From: Photobacterium sp. GB-56
Lineage (GTDB): Bacteria > Pseudomonadota > Gammaproteobacteria > Enterobacterales > Vibrionaceae
Assembly (NCBI RefSeq): GCF_003026105.1
Contig: NZ_PYNW01000001.1
Span: forward strand, 551,255 to 615,254
Length of the DNA: 64,000 nucleotides
Direction: 5' to 3'
The notes beneath the pieces are model-generated. The model was not told the DNA's origin. It searched no databases and saw nothing but the letters and a program-made list of their open reading frames with translations. The position numbers were made by a program, and so were the translations under genes. The stretch's first letter is position 1. Each line of letters begins with the position of its first letter. Positions 29,599 through 39,742 of this stretch are shown piece by piece.

Positions 29599-29629
29599 AA
29601 AAGCGCTTTGATCACCAAAGCGCTTTTTT
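29599..29629 (+). terminator. Terminator after uhpT
   Basis: 12-bp stem AAAAGCGCTTTG / CAAAGCGCTTTT with further T. Confidence 0.9.
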
Positions 29630-29739
29630 GTATCCATGTATTTATGAATGCCAATAGGGAATAAATCTCAAGTAAAGCACTTGCTCACAGTAATATGAAA
29701 GGGTAGTTTATGGCGTTTTTCTCTATAGGTATTCAGGTA

Positions 29740-30348
29740 ATGATCAAAATTGCTTTGATTGATGACCACGTTATTGTGCGTTCTGGCTTTGCTCAGCTAT
29801 TAGCTTTAGAGCCTGATATGGAGGTTGTTGGACAGTTCAGCTCTGCTGCAGAAGCGCGATTAGGTTTACCTGGTTTAGATGCTACGGTATGTATTTTAGA
29901 TATTTCTATGCCTAACGAAAGTGGTTTAACGTTACTTGAAGATCTTCCATCAGGTATTGCCAGTATTATGCTGAGTGTTCATGACTCTGCAACGGTAGTA
30001 GAAAAAGCATTAAGTTTCGGCGCTAAAGGTTTTTTAAGTAAACGTTGTAGCCCTGATGAATTAGTTCAAGCAGTGAGAACAGCAGCGCAAGGCGGTTGTT
30101 ATTTAACTCCTGATATCGCTATTAATTTAGTCTCACCTAATTGTAATAAACAAGCATTAGGAACATTGACGAAACGTGAGCATCAAATTAGTGAATTACT
30201 CGCAACAGGGCTTGATGTTAAAGCCGTCGCGGTAAAATTGGGTTTAAGCCATAAAACGGTACATGTTCATCGTGCGAATGCGATGGATAAATTGGACGTA
30301 AAAAATAACGTTGAGCTTGCTAAGTTCTTTAGCGGGGATGTTATCTAG
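29740..30348 (+). CDS. uhpA: Response regulator UhpA
   Basis: NarL/FixJ-type regulator that activates uhpT when phosphorylated by UhpB. With ATG 29740 the phospho-acceptor is D54 (CILDISMP), exactly as in E. coli. An upstream ATG (29710) with an AAAGGG ribosome site would add ten residues and cannot be excluded. Receiver domain about 1-120; LuxR-type helix-turn-helix at the end ([36 protein letters not shown]). The stop overlaps the uhpB GTG start. Confidence 0.94.
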   Translation: MIKIALIDDHVIVRSGFAQLLALEPDMEVVGQFSSAAEARLGLPGLDATVCILDISMPNESGLTLLEDLPSGIASIMLSVHDSATVVEKALSFGAKGFLSKRCSPDELVQAVRTAAQGGCYLTPDIAINLVSPNCNKQALGTLTKREHQISELLATGLDVKAVAVKLGLSHKTVHVHRANAMDKLDVKNNVELAKFFSGDVI

Positions 30349-31919
30349 TGCGTAGCTTTAGCCTAACATCACTTTGTGTTTGGTTATTTGTTTGCTGTAG
30401 TTGGTTCTGCTTATGGGGTATTTCATATTACTTCATTATGGATCCTATTCTCGCAACGGTGTTTTTTCCTTTTGCACTTAGGCTTGGTTTAACTCTTCAT
30501 AGCTCTAAAAAGTATTGGCTTGCTATCTATAGTGCAGAATGGAGCGGATTACTATTACTGGCAATATCTTTGCCGCAATATAGTTGGCTGGCTTTATTTA
30601 TTGCCAGTATGTTATCGATACCTGTCACCTTACTTGCGCAGCGTTACTATAAAGGTGTGCAGTGGCGTTTACTTACTGTTATGGCGATTGCGATAACAAC
30701 GTTAGCACTGATCAATATGCTGGTATTGAATGGGGTGCACTTGTTTGACCTTTTCAATACTCGCCGACTCGGTTTTATTTTCCTTATTAGTATGACGAGC
30801 GGCTTAATGTTGGTACCGAGCTGTTATTTGATTTGGAATTATTTGTTTCAAAAGGAGTGGATACCATTAACTGTCGATGTGGTTTCTCGTCCGGTTGAAT
30901 TTCGTAGCCAGCATCTGTTCTTTTTCTGCCTATTATTCATTGCCAACATCTTATTGCAGGTGCATTTACCTGAGCAATTGAGTTTGTTTGCGCCATTTTG
31001 TTTGGCAATTCCGATTATAGTATTAGCGTTTCGTTATGGTTGGGAAGGGGCATTACTGGGCACCTTACTTAACAGTATTGCTTTAATTGCTGTTCGTAGT
31101 GAAGTGAGTTCAATTGAAACCGTTGATTTGTTGCTGTCGTTATCAGCACAAAGTATTACCGGGATTTTGTTGGGGATTGGGATCCAACATCAGCGTGATT
31201 TAAATAAAAAACTGTCGAAACAATTAAAACGCAATTATTCCTTATCACGTCAGTTGGTTACGGCTGAAGAGTCTGTAAGACAAAATATCGCGCGAGAATT
31301 ACATGACGAAATTGGACAAAATATTACCGCAATACGCACTCAAGCCAGTATTTTAAAACGTGTCGAAACATCACAGGCTGGTGAATCTTGTGCCTCTTCG
31401 ATAGAGCAATTATCGCTAAATATTTATGACACAACAAAAGGCTTATTGTCGCAATTAAGGCCAAAAACACTGGATGATTTAGGCTTAAAAGCAGCGATTG
31501 AACAAGTGATCAGAGATTTACACTTTGAAGCACAAGAGGTTGATGTCGCAATGTCTTATCCAAAAGGTATTGATGATGTGATGTCAGATATGCTGCAAAT
31601 CACGCTGTTTCGTGTCGCACAAGAAGCACTTAATAATATTGCAAAATATGCAAAGGCAACGGAAGTGCTGATCACATTGTCGGTTGATGACAATATCACG
31701 ATGGAAATAGAAGATAACGGCGTGGGTTTTAAAACCAGTGATACATTGAAAGGCTTTGGTTTACGTGGGATGAAAGAGCGTATTGAAGCATTAGGCGGTC
31801 AGTGTGTTATTACCAGTCATACTCAGCCAAAAGCTGAATTACAGATGTACTATGACCATCCGCCTTTAGCTGGGACTAACATTCGTGTTGTACTGCCACA
31901 GCTTAGCTCTCTCTCATAG
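30348..31919 (+). CDS. uhpB: Sensor histidine kinase UhpB
   Basis: Membrane kinase of 523 residues that phosphorylates UhpA under control of UhpC. Eight or more N-terminal membrane helices (MASE1-like, residues 1-280), a HisKA_3 dimerisation domain with the phospho-accepting H319 (IARELHDEIGQN), and a HATPase domain (EDNGVGF, GFGLRGMKERIEALGG). It starts with GTG whose first base is the last base of the uhpA stop, so translation is coupled. Confidence 0.94.
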   Translation: MRSFSLTSLCVWLFVCCSWFCLWGISYYFIMDPILATVFFPFALRLGLTLHSSKKYWLAIYSAEWSGLLLLAISLPQYSWLALFIASMLSIPVTLLAQRYYKGVQWRLLTVMAIAITTLALINMLVLNGVHLFDLFNTRRLGFIFLISMTSGLMLVPSCYLIWNYLFQKEWIPLTVDVVSRPVEFRSQHLFFFCLLFIANILLQVHLPEQLSLFAPFCLAIPIIVLAFRYGWEGALLGTLLNSIALIAVRSEVSSIETVDLLLSLSAQSITGILLGIGIQHQRDLNKKLSKQLKRNYSLSRQLVTAEESVRQNIARELHDEIGQNITAIRTQASILKRVETSQAGESCASSIEQLSLNIYDTTKGLLSQLRPKTLDDLGLKAAIEQVIRDLHFEAQEVDVAMSYPKGIDDVMSDMLQITLFRVAQEALNNIAKYAKATEVLITLSVDDNITMEIEDNGVGFKTSDTLKGFGLRGMKERIEALGGQCVITSHTQPKAELQMYYDHPPLAGTNIRVVLPQLSSLS

Positions 31920-31948
31920 GTTTAGAACCTTTAGACGATAATAGAATT

Positions 31949-33241
31949 ATGAATATAGACGCGACTCAAGACACGGCTCAACGTTATCGTTATTGGCGTA
32001 TTCACATTATGGTGAGTATGTATATTGGTTATGCTGCCTTTTATTTAACCCGTAAAAACTTCAGTTATGCCATGCCTGCAATTATTACTGATTTGGGGTG
32101 GGATAAAGCCGATATTGGCCTAATGGGCACATTATTTTATCTGACTTACGGCTGCTCGAAATTCATCTCTGGGATTGTTAGTGATCGTTCTAATCCTCGT
32201 TACTTTATGGGTATTGGGCTGATTGCGACTGGTGTAATTAATATTCTATTTGGCTTATCTAGTTCGATTGTCGCGCTCAGCATATTATGGATATTAAATG
32301 CATGGTTTCAGGGCTGGGGATGGCCTGCCTGTTCCAAGTTATTAACAACGTGGTATTCACGCTCTGAGCGTGGCAGGTGGTGGTCTATCTGGAATACTGC
32401 ACATAATATGGGGGGCGCAATGATCCCCATTATTGTTGGTTTCACTGTGCTCCATTTTGGCTGGCGTTACAGTTTCTATATTCCTGGCATCATTGCTGTG
32501 GTTATCGGTTTATTTCTTTGTTGGCGTTTACGCGATAAACCGACGTCAATGGGATTACCGAGTATTGGACACTGGCGCAAAGATCACTTAGAAATTGCCC
32601 ATGAAAATACAGGCAAGGGGTTATCACAAAAGCAGATCCTGTTTCGTTATGTACTCAATAATAAATATATTTGGCTATTAAGCCTTAGCTATATTCTGGT
32701 CTATATCGTTCGGACCGCGATTAACGACTGGGGTAATTTATACCTTACCGAACAATATGGTTATAGCTTGATCACGGCTAATAGCGCGTTGTCATTATTT
32801 GAAATTGGTGGTTTTTTAGGCTCGCTGGTGGCTGGGTGGGGATCGGATAAAATATTCTCAGGCAATCGCGGGCCGATGATCTTATTGTTTTCAATCGGTA
32901 TCTTTTTGTCTGTCGCCGCGCTGTGGTTAATTCCAATCTCGAGCTTTGTGTTACAGGCGGTGTGTTTATTTACGATTGGCTTTTTTGTATTTGGCCCTCA
33001 AATGCTTATTGGGATGGCGGCGGCTGAGTGTTCACATAAAGACTCTGTCGGTGCTGCAACCGGATTTGTAGGGCTATTTGCCTATATGGGCGCAGCACTT
33101 GCGGGTTACCCATTAGCGATAATTATGCAGCATTACCATTGGATGGGATTCTTTGTCGTTATTTCTGTAGCGGCTGCTGCGATAGGGTTATTGTTATTAC
33201 CATTTTTAAGAGCGCAACATGGCGACGCTATTGGCGTATAG
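31949..33241 (+). CDS. uhpC: Hexose-phosphate sensor UhpC (MFS)
   Basis: Transporter-like receptor (430 residues, twelve helices) that detects external glucose 6-phosphate and switches UhpB on. Similar in fold to UhpT but distinct in sequence. Hallmarks: YIGYAAFYLTRKNFSYAMPA near the N-terminus and FFVFGPQMLIGMAAAECSHK. Third gene of uhpABC. Its 3' end overlaps tail to tail by 14 bp with the minus-strand DUF2982-like gene. Confidence 0.94.
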   Translation: MNIDATQDTAQRYRYWRIHIMVSMYIGYAAFYLTRKNFSYAMPAIITDLGWDKADIGLMGTLFYLTYGCSKFISGIVSDRSNPRYFMGIGLIATGVINILFGLSSSIVALSILWILNAWFQGWGWPACSKLLTTWYSRSERGRWWSIWNTAHNMGGAMIPIIVGFTVLHFGWRYSFYIPGIIAVVIGLFLCWRLRDKPTSMGLPSIGHWRKDHLEIAHENTGKGLSQKQILFRYVLNNKYIWLLSLSYILVYIVRTAINDWGNLYLTEQYGYSLITANSALSLFEIGGFLGSLVAGWGSDKIFSGNRGPMILLFSIGIFLSVAALWLIPISSFVLQAVCLFTIGFFVFGPQMLIGMAAAECSHKDSVGAATGFVGLFAYMGAALAGYPLAIIMQHYHWMGFFVVISVAAAAIGLLLLPFLRAQHGDAIGV

Positions 33242-33899
33242 CGGCCGCTTTATAACGCCTTAATAGGCCAATAAAATCATTAATTGGCCTATCTAATGTG
33301 TCTTCAGAGATGAAGAAATCAAAGCCTAAGAACTCACGATTATATTTCATACGGTGTGCTAGCATCGCTCTTAAGCCTTTAAAGACATGACCATTTGGCG
33401 TTTGGTAAGGTTCATCATCAAATAACACATCTTCTATTGTGTTATTCGCAACGTCACTATTTTTAATGGCCATAACTAATAAAATACGCTGCTCAATAAT
33501 AATGCGTGCGGCCAATCGAGGACTGATGCTGTTAATAAAATCATCATAATCGTTGAGTTTAATACCGATCCAAGGAACAGGCTGTTGCCAGCCTTGGTGG
33601 TTTATTTCAGCTTTACCTAATTGAGATATATTATTCCAAGTGGTTGACCAACCACCGTAACGACTATGATATTGGCAATGCATGAATGTAAGTGTGAACA
33701 GATATTTTGAGTCACAGATGTAACGAATAACGATAACGGCACTAACCCCAATAATAATAGTGGTAAAAATGGTTGTTTGCAGTGTCATATTAGGAATAAA
33801 AAAGGTAAGGCAGCTAGCACTAATCGACGCTGTAAAACAAAAAACAAACAGCATTACATTAGGGGTAATAGGGGCTGACTTTACATGATAGGTTTCCAT
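33228..33899 (-). CDS. Two-helix membrane protein, DUF2982-like
   Basis: Protein of 223 residues from ATG 33899 (GGAG upstream). Two hydrophobic segments (about 15-35 and 42-62) and a cytosolic or periplasmic C-terminal domain. From memory it resembles the DUF2982 proteins found in Vibrionaceae and Shewanella; the assignment is tentative and the function unknown. Overlaps uhpC at the 3' end. Confidence 0.65.
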   Translation of the reverse strand: METYHVKSAPITPNVMLFVFCFTASISASCLTFFIPNMTLQTTIFTTIIIGVSAVIVIRYICDSKYLFTLTFMHCQYHSRYGGWSTTWNNISQLGKAEINHQGWQQPVPWIGIKLNDYDDFINSISPRLAARIIIEQRILLVMAIKNSDVANNTIEDVLFDDEPYQTPNGHVFKGLRAMLAHRMKYNREFLGFDFFISEDTLDRPINDFIGLLRRYKAAAIRQ

Positions 33900-34195
33900 T
33901 GTTTTACTCCAAATCAAATCATCAATTTATCTTACGTTATGGAAATGCGTAGCGATCGTTTTGATTACTCAAAATATTGCACATCAACGGCATGTTCATG
34001 ATAGATGCCTACATGTTTTGTACTTATTAAGTATATATGAAGAATATAGAAGGAATTTTTTGCTTAAAATCATATTTATCGGTTGATATGTCGTCGTTTG
34101 CTGGCATTTCTCTGACATACTTGATATAAAACGCGCTTACTTTTTCCCGCTGGCATAGTGGTGACTGAAAGTAGTGCAACGGAGTAGGAAATTTA

Positions 34196-34606
34196 ATGAG
34201 AATCTCTCACAAACGTAAAGTACAGCTAAAACTTCAAAAACAGACGCCTGTTTTTGCTGAGTTAGCGACCAAAGCCGCGCCTAAAAAAGCAGCTAAACAA
34301 GCACCAAGTGTTGAAACAGTGAAAGCTGCACCAGCGGCAAAAGCTGTAGAAGCAAAAAAAGAAGTTAAACCGACACCTGCTAAAGCAACAACGGCAGTAT
34401 CATTAACTCCTAAGCAGCAACAAGTGTTAGATATTGTTGTGAAAAATGCTGAAGGTTTAAACCCTAAAGGCATTGGCTTAGAAGCTGGCCAGGAAGATGC
34501 GAAAGCGGCTTCTTGGGCTACAGGTGCGTTAAAAAAATTGACCGAAGAAGGGTTAGTTGAGCGCATCCAATTGGCTGGCAACAAAGTTTTATACAAAGCA
34601 CTTTAA
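34196..34606 (+). CDS. Histone-H1-like tail fused to winged-helix-like domain
   Basis: A 136-residue basic protein of unknown function. Residues 1-68 are rich in Lys, Ala and Pro (KAAPKKAAKQAPS, KAAPAAKAVEAKKEVKP), low-complexity like bacterial histone-H1 or AlgP tails. Residues 69-136 look like a winged helix (LTPKQQQVLDIVVKNAEGL ... ALKKLTEEGLVERIQLAG). DNA binding is likely. A MarR-like role or nucleoid role cannot be decided from sequence. A strong terminator follows. Confidence 0.7.
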   Translation: MRISHKRKVQLKLQKQTPVFAELATKAAPKKAAKQAPSVETVKAAPAAKAVEAKKEVKPTPAKATTAVSLTPKQQQVLDIVVKNAEGLNPKGIGLEAGQEDAKAASWATGALKKLTEEGLVERIQLAGNKVLYKAL

Positions 34607-34615
34607 TCAGCCAAT

Positions 34616-34645
34616 CCCGCTTCTTTTTAAGAAGCGGGGGTTTTT
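34616..34645 (+). terminator. Terminator after the H1-like gene
   Basis: 10-bp stem CCCGCTTCTT / AAGAAGCGGG with a TTT loop and a T-tract. Confidence 0.9.
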
Positions 34646-34881
34646 ATTCTTATTTATATCCCTTCTAAAATATTTTCTTCTGCTAATATTAAGTTCTACT
34701 TTATTATTTATGCATCGTTCCGATTATTTATAATAATAATTATTTTAATGCTATAAATATAATAATGAATTAATATCCATAATTTATTAGATTACATTTA
34801 ATATTTATTAGCTTACGTTTTATATAGCGTTTATTTGGATGTTAATTTCAAGGAGCTCGAAGCATTTGGAGTTAATGATCT

Positions 34882-35187
34882 ATGACAATGATAAGTGCGA
34901 GAGAATTTTCAGATTGGTTGATTGATCGTTTTGCTGAAGATAATCAAGGCGTTTCTTTAACGCGGGAAGATATAAATATATTAACGGGTAGACAAAGTTT
35001 CTCGTTAGGGTTTGTTCATGATATTCACTATGAAGTGATGCGCCATAATATGGCTTTTGTAACTGATACTACACGTGAAATGTTCTATCTTGTTCCTATT
35101 GCAAAAAGGCCTTGGAAGGAACAACTAAATAGAAATTACGAGCGAGATTTATATTGTAATGTATTACCATTAAATAAATCTGGCTAA
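34882..35187 (+). CDS. Conserved-looking small protein, unknown
   Basis: 101 residues, no signal peptide, membrane helix or family recognised. Mixed charged composition and regular helix-forming start (SAREFSDWLIDRFAED) suggest a folded cytosolic protein. AAGGAGCTCG lies 31 bp upstream of the ATG; an additional start could exist between, but none is in frame. Preceded by about 230 bp of very AT-rich DNA. Confidence 0.6.
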   Translation: MTMISAREFSDWLIDRFAEDNQGVSLTREDINILTGRQSFSLGFVHDIHYEVMRHNMAFVTDTTREMFYLVPIAKRPWKEQLNRNYERDLYCNVLPLNKSG

Positions 35188-35251
35188 TTTTATGTTGTTT
35201 AAATTAGTCAAACTTGCATAAAAAAGACATATAGCTGTTACGGTAGGAAAT

Positions 35252-35280
35252 AAAAAAGAGGACATAATGTCCTCTTTTAT
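35252..35280 (-). terminator. Shared terminator of aspC and the 101-aa gene
   Basis: Perfect 11-bp stem AAAAGAGGACA / TGTCCTCTTTT with a TAA loop and, in the minus direction, a T6 tract. Lies between convergent genes. Confidence 0.88.
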
Positions 35281-35295
35281 TGCTCATCTTTTATA

Positions 35296-36486
35296 TTATA
35301 AGACGGCAGCAATACCTTTACATAAAGGCATCATATTATCTTTTGTCATACCCGCAACACTAATACGGCCTGAACCAACAATATAAATAGCAAAATCATT
35401 TTTAAGTTGTGTAACTTGGTCTTTTGATAAACCAGAGAACGAGAACATACCGTTTTGGCGTTCAATGAAGCTAAAGTCGTTAGTGACACCTAACTCTTTT
35501 AATGTTGCTACAAATAGCGTACGCATTTCTTGGATACGATCACGCATATCAGCAACTTCTTGTTCCCATTCTGCACGCAGCTCAGCGTTGTTTAGGATGG
35601 TTGTTACAATCGCAGCACCGTGAGCTGGTGGGTTAGAATAAATAACACGTGCGATAGATTTCACTTGGCTAAATGCTGTGGCTGCTTGCTCTGCAGTTTT
35701 ACCTACAAGTGTAAATGCACCTACACGTTCATTGTATAAACCAAAGTTCTTAGAGAATGAACTTGCTACCAGTAATTCTGGCAGTTGATCTGCAAAGATG
35801 CGTAAACCTTGCGCATCTTCTTCTACACCGCGTGCAAAGCCTTGATAAGCAAAATCAAACATTGGTAGTAGTTTTTTCTCAATGCAGAGTTTTGCTAACA
35901 CTTGCCATTGTTCTGTTGTTGGATCAATACCCGTTGGGTTATGACAGCAACCATGCAGAAGAACAATATCGCCTTCGCTAGCCTGGCTTAAATCAGCAAT
36001 AGCCGCGTCAAAGTCAATATCACTTGTTTCAGCGTTATAGTAAGAGTATTGCTGTGTTTCAAGACCAGCAGCGCCAAAGACACCATGGTGGTTAGCCCAA
36101 GTAGGATTACTGATCCATACTTTTACATCACCCAATTGACGCTTAATAAATTCAGCGGCAACACGTAATGCACCAGTACCACCAGGTGCTTGAGCGGTTT
36201 GTGCGCGTTTTTCAGTGATGATTGTTGCATCGTTACCAAAAAGCAGCTCTTGAACCGCTAGGCCGTATTCAGGCGTACCAGGAATGCTTAAATATGACTT
36301 TGTTGTTTCTTTTTCAAGTAAAATAGCTTCTGCTTTTTTTACTGTGGCAAGGACAGGCGTATTACCTGTTTCATCTTTATAAATACCAACGCCTAGATTA
36401 ATTTTTGTTGCGCGTGTATCTGCTTTGAATTCTTCTGTTAAACCTAAAATTGGGTCAGCAGGAGCTGCTGTAATTTTCTCAAACAT
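35296..36486 (-). CDS. aspC: Aspartate / aromatic aminotransferase
   Basis: PLP-dependent class I transaminase interconverting aspartate and oxaloacetate and acting on aromatic amino acids. Exactly 396 residues as in E. coli AspC, with near-identical ends ([16 protein letters not shown] ... [11 protein letters not shown]). The PLP lysine is K246 in [15 protein letters not shown]; the phosphate-binding segment is [14 protein letters not shown]. Stands alone. Confidence 0.95.
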   Translation of the reverse strand: MFEKITAAPADPILGLTEEFKADTRATKINLGVGIYKDETGNTPVLATVKKAEAILLEKETTKSYLSIPGTPEYGLAVQELLFGNDATIITEKRAQTAQAPGGTGALRVAAEFIKRQLGDVKVWISNPTWANHHGVFGAAGLETQQYSYYNAETSDIDFDAAIADLSQASEGDIVLLHGCCHNPTGIDPTTEQWQVLAKLCIEKKLLPMFDFAYQGFARGVEEDAQGLRIFADQLPELLVASSFSKNFGLYNERVGAFTLVGKTAEQAATAFSQVKSIARVIYSNPPAHGAAIVTTILNNAELRAEWEQEVADMRDRIQEMRTLFVATLKELGVTNDFSFIERQNGMFSFSGLSKDQVTQLKNDFAIYIVGSGRISVAGMTKDNMMPLCKGIAAVL

Positions 36487-36592
36487 ATTTGGTCATCCGT
36501 GGCGTTAATAAATGGTAATGTCTATTTATACCCTTTGTCATAGAACCTTTACAAGAAAATGCAACAAATTAGTCATAATTTTTATTCATGAA

Positions 36593-37348
36593 TTAAGTCT
36601 GACTTTTTTTTTCCTTAAATCGAGACAATGCACTGGTTGCTTCTGAGCGTTTAATCAGCTTAAAAATAAGGTCATTCTCTTTGTCAATACAATCAATTAG
36701 CTGTTGGCGTGAATGGTCAGATAGGAGTTTTTTAGTGTGCTGCAATGCTTCTTTAGGTAAAGCGATAAGTGCATTAGCACAGTGCACAGCGTGTTGTTCA
36801 GGTTGAATGGTTATTTGATTGATAAAACCAAGAGATAGCGCTTCTTCTACTGTCATTTCCTCGCCAAGCAGTAACATTGCTTTGGCTTTTCGTTCGCCGA
36901 GTAATTGCGGTAATAATAAGCTTGAACCAAATTCAGGGCATAATCCGAGCTTTACAAAGGGAAGAGTGAAGATTGTATTAGGAGTGGCAAAAATAAAGTC
37001 ACAGTGTTGTAACAGTGTCATACCTATTCCAATAGCAGCACCAGAAACCGCAGCAATAATAGGCACAGGACAGTCAATCATAGCGAACATAAAGCGTTCA
37101 ATAATCGCTCTATTTTTTTGTGTTTGAGTGCTATCTGCCTGTGCTAACTGAATAAAATCTTCAATATCATTACCACTGCAAAAAATATTAGCATTGCCTG
37201 TAATAATAACGACGGAGATATCATCATTTTTTGCTCGTTCTAACTGTTGAGCAAGATCTTGATACATAGCAAGGCTAAGTGCATTTTTTGCGGAAGGGCG
37301 GTCAATAGAGAGCGTAAGAATATGATTTGATAAAGATGAAGTGATCAT
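36593..37348 (-). CDS. Enoyl-CoA hydratase/isomerase family protein
   Basis: Crotonase-fold protein of 251 residues from ATG 37348 (AAGGA seven bases upstream; a longer ORF to 37390 is less likely). Features: oxyanion-hole segments NANIFCSGNDIEDF and ISGAAIG-type AAVSGAAIGIG, then LGLCPEFGSSLLLPQLLG, whose Glu is more typical of enoyl-CoA isomerases than hydratases. Substrate unknown; no fatty-acid genes adjoin. Confidence 0.85.
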   Translation of the reverse strand: MITSSLSNHILTLSIDRPSAKNALSLAMYQDLAQQLERAKNDDISVVIITGNANIFCSGNDIEDFIQLAQADSTQTQKNRAIIERFMFAMIDCPVPIIAAVSGAAIGIGMTLLQHCDFIFATPNTIFTLPFVKLGLCPEFGSSLLLPQLLGERKAKAMLLLGEEMTVEEALSLGFINQITIQPEQHAVHCANALIALPKEALQHTKKLLSDHSRQQLIDCIDKENDLIFKLIKRSEATSALSRFKEKKSQT

Positions 37349-37450
37349 GTTGCCATCCTTGAACAATGAGTGATCTATCAAGGATGGCATATTACAGTCA
37401 TTATTTGCTAATTTAGTATCAAAAGTAAGCAGTCGTCAGCAATAACGTCA

Positions 37451-38752
37451 TTAAATAATCGTTGATTGATTACGGCCGTTATGTTTTGACTGATATAACG
37501 CATCATCACTAACTTTATATGCTTCAGTAAATGATAATGTGTCCGACACCGTACCCCCAATTGAAATTGTGACATCAATCCCATGGATAGGGTATACCTG
37601 AATAATATGTCGTATTTCTTCTGCCTTCAGCTCTAATTGCTCTTTTGTCATAACCGGGAAGCTTAAAATAAATTCTTCCCCGCCCCAACGTATAGCGATA
37701 TCACTTTGGCGGATACATTGATTAATTCTTTCCGCGACAGTCCGTATTACTTCATCGCCCATTTCATGACCATAGGTATCATTTATAGACTTAAAGTTAT
37801 CAATATCAATAATTAACAAATAGAAGCTTTTTTGAGAAAGAAGCTTTTTCTCATAGTAATCACGTCGATAGAAATGCGTCATAAGATCGCGTTGTAACGA
37901 AAATTTTCTTCTTTTCAATCTTGAACGTAATAGCTGAATCATGAAGGTTAAAAATAATGCAGGCGTAAGCGATACTTTTAAAATAGCCAATAAGTTTACA
38001 CCTACATAAAAGGGATCTTGGCTAGCACAAGGTAATAGTTCTTTTATGTTATAGCCATGCTTTGCTGGGTTTTCATAAAGCACCGTTTTGAATTCGTTAT
38101 TGTAACTTTTAAGTGCTTCATGAAGTAAGTTACTTTTTATATCAATAGCCAGCAATGCATCTAACTTACGATTATTGTAGATAGGGTAATATAATGATCT
38201 GATATTTTGGTTAGATCCTTCTTCTACATACCTTTCAGTCAATTTTAAATTACAGCCATAAAAATAGCGGTAAGTTTCACCAAGACCCTCTCGTTTAATA
38301 ATTCGCTTTATTATATCGTTGTCATGATTATTTTTATAAAGTTCTAAATAAAGGGGTCTAGCGGGATCAAAATGGACATAGTCAGCAGGATTTTCAAAAA
38401 CAGCAATCGTCCAGATGTTATTATCTGTAAGCTCATCGAGTTGAGAGCGAAGACGGTTTATTCCTGTTGATAATAATTTCACATCTGAAGGTTTTTTTAC
38501 CCAAACGTCAACGTCATTGTAATCGTGCAACCCTTTTGGGATAAAGGTGGTGCTTGTATTGTTGTAATATGAACTAAAACGTCGACTTACAGAGTAAATA
38601 GAATTAATTTTTTCAAAATATTGCTCATGAAATTCGTCTAAATGATAGGCGTTGTAAGCGAAATATCCACCTGATATTCCTATGAATAAAAGAGAGAAAA
38701 GTTTAAGGCTACTGATTAAACTTTTTTTTTTATTTGTCAACTTACCAAACAT
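37451..38752 (-). CDS. Membrane diguanylate cyclase (GGDEF)
   Basis: 433 residues from ATG 38752; a TTG at 38764 is possible and neither has a good ribosome site. Two membrane helices (about 15-35 and 260-280) enclose a periplasmic sensor domain of about 220 residues with no recognised family. The C-terminal GGDEF domain has GGEEF with an RxxD inhibitory site (RQSD) five residues before it and an intact DIDNFKSINDTYGHEMGD. Expected to produce c-di-GMP with product inhibition. Confidence 0.9.
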   Translation of the reverse strand: MFGKLTNKKKSLISSLKLFSLLFIGISGGYFAYNAYHLDEFHEQYFEKINSIYSVSRRFSSYYNNTSTTFIPKGLHDYNDVDVWVKKPSDVKLLSTGINRLRSQLDELTDNNIWTIAVFENPADYVHFDPARPLYLELYKNNHDNDIIKRIIKREGLGETYRYFYGCNLKLTERYVEEGSNQNIRSLYYPIYNNRKLDALLAIDIKSNLLHEALKSYNNEFKTVLYENPAKHGYNIKELLPCASQDPFYVGVNLLAILKVSLTPALFLTFMIQLLRSRLKRRKFSLQRDLMTHFYRRDYYEKKLLSQKSFYLLIIDIDNFKSINDTYGHEMGDEVIRTVAERINQCIRQSDIAIRWGGEEFILSFPVMTKEQLELKAEEIRHIIQVYPIHGIDVTISIGGTVSDTLSFTEAYKVSDDALYQSKHNGRNQSTII

Positions 38753-39687
38753 TTGCAATATCAATACAAGAAATGAAGGATGGGATTTTATATCTTAAAA
38801 GTATAAATTCAAACATATTTGCCATCTCTTTGATGAGGATATTTTATTGTATCAAGAAGTAAAATCTATCGAATTTTTTTTATTCATATTAGATACAATT
38901 AAAGCACATTTATGGGTTTTGAGTAAGGTCATAGCGGTGTTTTTAATCCTATTGTAAAAATATCAAGACAGCTGACTGCTATTCTTATTTTCATGAGTTA
39001 TGGATTCGAAAAGATAACTGCATCTTGGTTATCTTACCTTATTACCTATTCGACTATTGCTTCTGATATAAAAGATTATGGCAAAAAATTAGATACAGAT
39101 TATTGGTTAGAAAGACAATAAATCGAAAAATATCAACGTGTAGTAAAGCCGCTCAAATACAATTAAGAGTGTTAGAATATGATAGTCATGATATCCGCTA
39201 TATTGGTGTAAAAATAGGAGCTGATAAACTAAGCACTTCGAACGGACTCATTGACTTTCCAATCATTTTTGTAATAAGTGTTTATCTTTTCATTCTGAAT
39301 ATGATGATAGTTTTACACCCACAAGTTGGTTCATAATGTGTTCTGATTTAGGTCATTTGAATGGACTGGTTGTCGTTAATCGTTATTTAAAAGATAAATT
39401 AAACCAGAGAAATATTTATTATTACTGGTTAATATATTTCTTATTATTGTGCTTGATCGCAGCGGGTATTTTTGACTATTTCATTCTCAGCTGGGATTAA
39501 AAAGTTATTAGGAGTAGGGTGAAAAAATAATGAATTTATTTCGTATTATCAACCTATTATATCTCTTGATAAGAAGATTTAAGAGTATTATTACTCAAAA
39601 CCTGTGCCGTTTAACAACCTAGACTTTAATGATTAACGTCGTTTAATGTCATTGTTAATCAGATTTCTTCAAAATGGATGATAAAAG
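38753..39687. other. Low-coding region with tiny ORFs, possible gene relics
   Basis: More than 900 bp without a recognised gene. On the plus strand three short frames touch or overlap: 38993-39121 (42 aa), 39103-39336 (77 aa, ends in a hydrophobic helix IIFVISVYLFILNMMIVL) and 39336-39500 (54 aa, start overlapping the previous stop as TAATG, helix YYYWLIYFLLLCLIAAGIF). A fourth, 39529-39621, would be 30 aa. Ribosome sites are weak. Either a small membrane-protein gene pair or the wreck of one larger gene; sequence alone does not decide. Confidence 0.35.
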
Positions 39688-39716
39688 AAAGGCTGCCAAT
39701 AGGGCAGCCTTTTTGC
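39688..39716 (-). terminator. Terminator of asnS
   Basis: 10-bp stem AAAGGCTGCC / GGGCAGCCTTT with an AATA-type loop; T-rich on both sides, so it may act in both directions. Confidence 0.85.
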
Positions 39717-39742
39717 GTTTTGCAATTCTAAACTAAATACGA

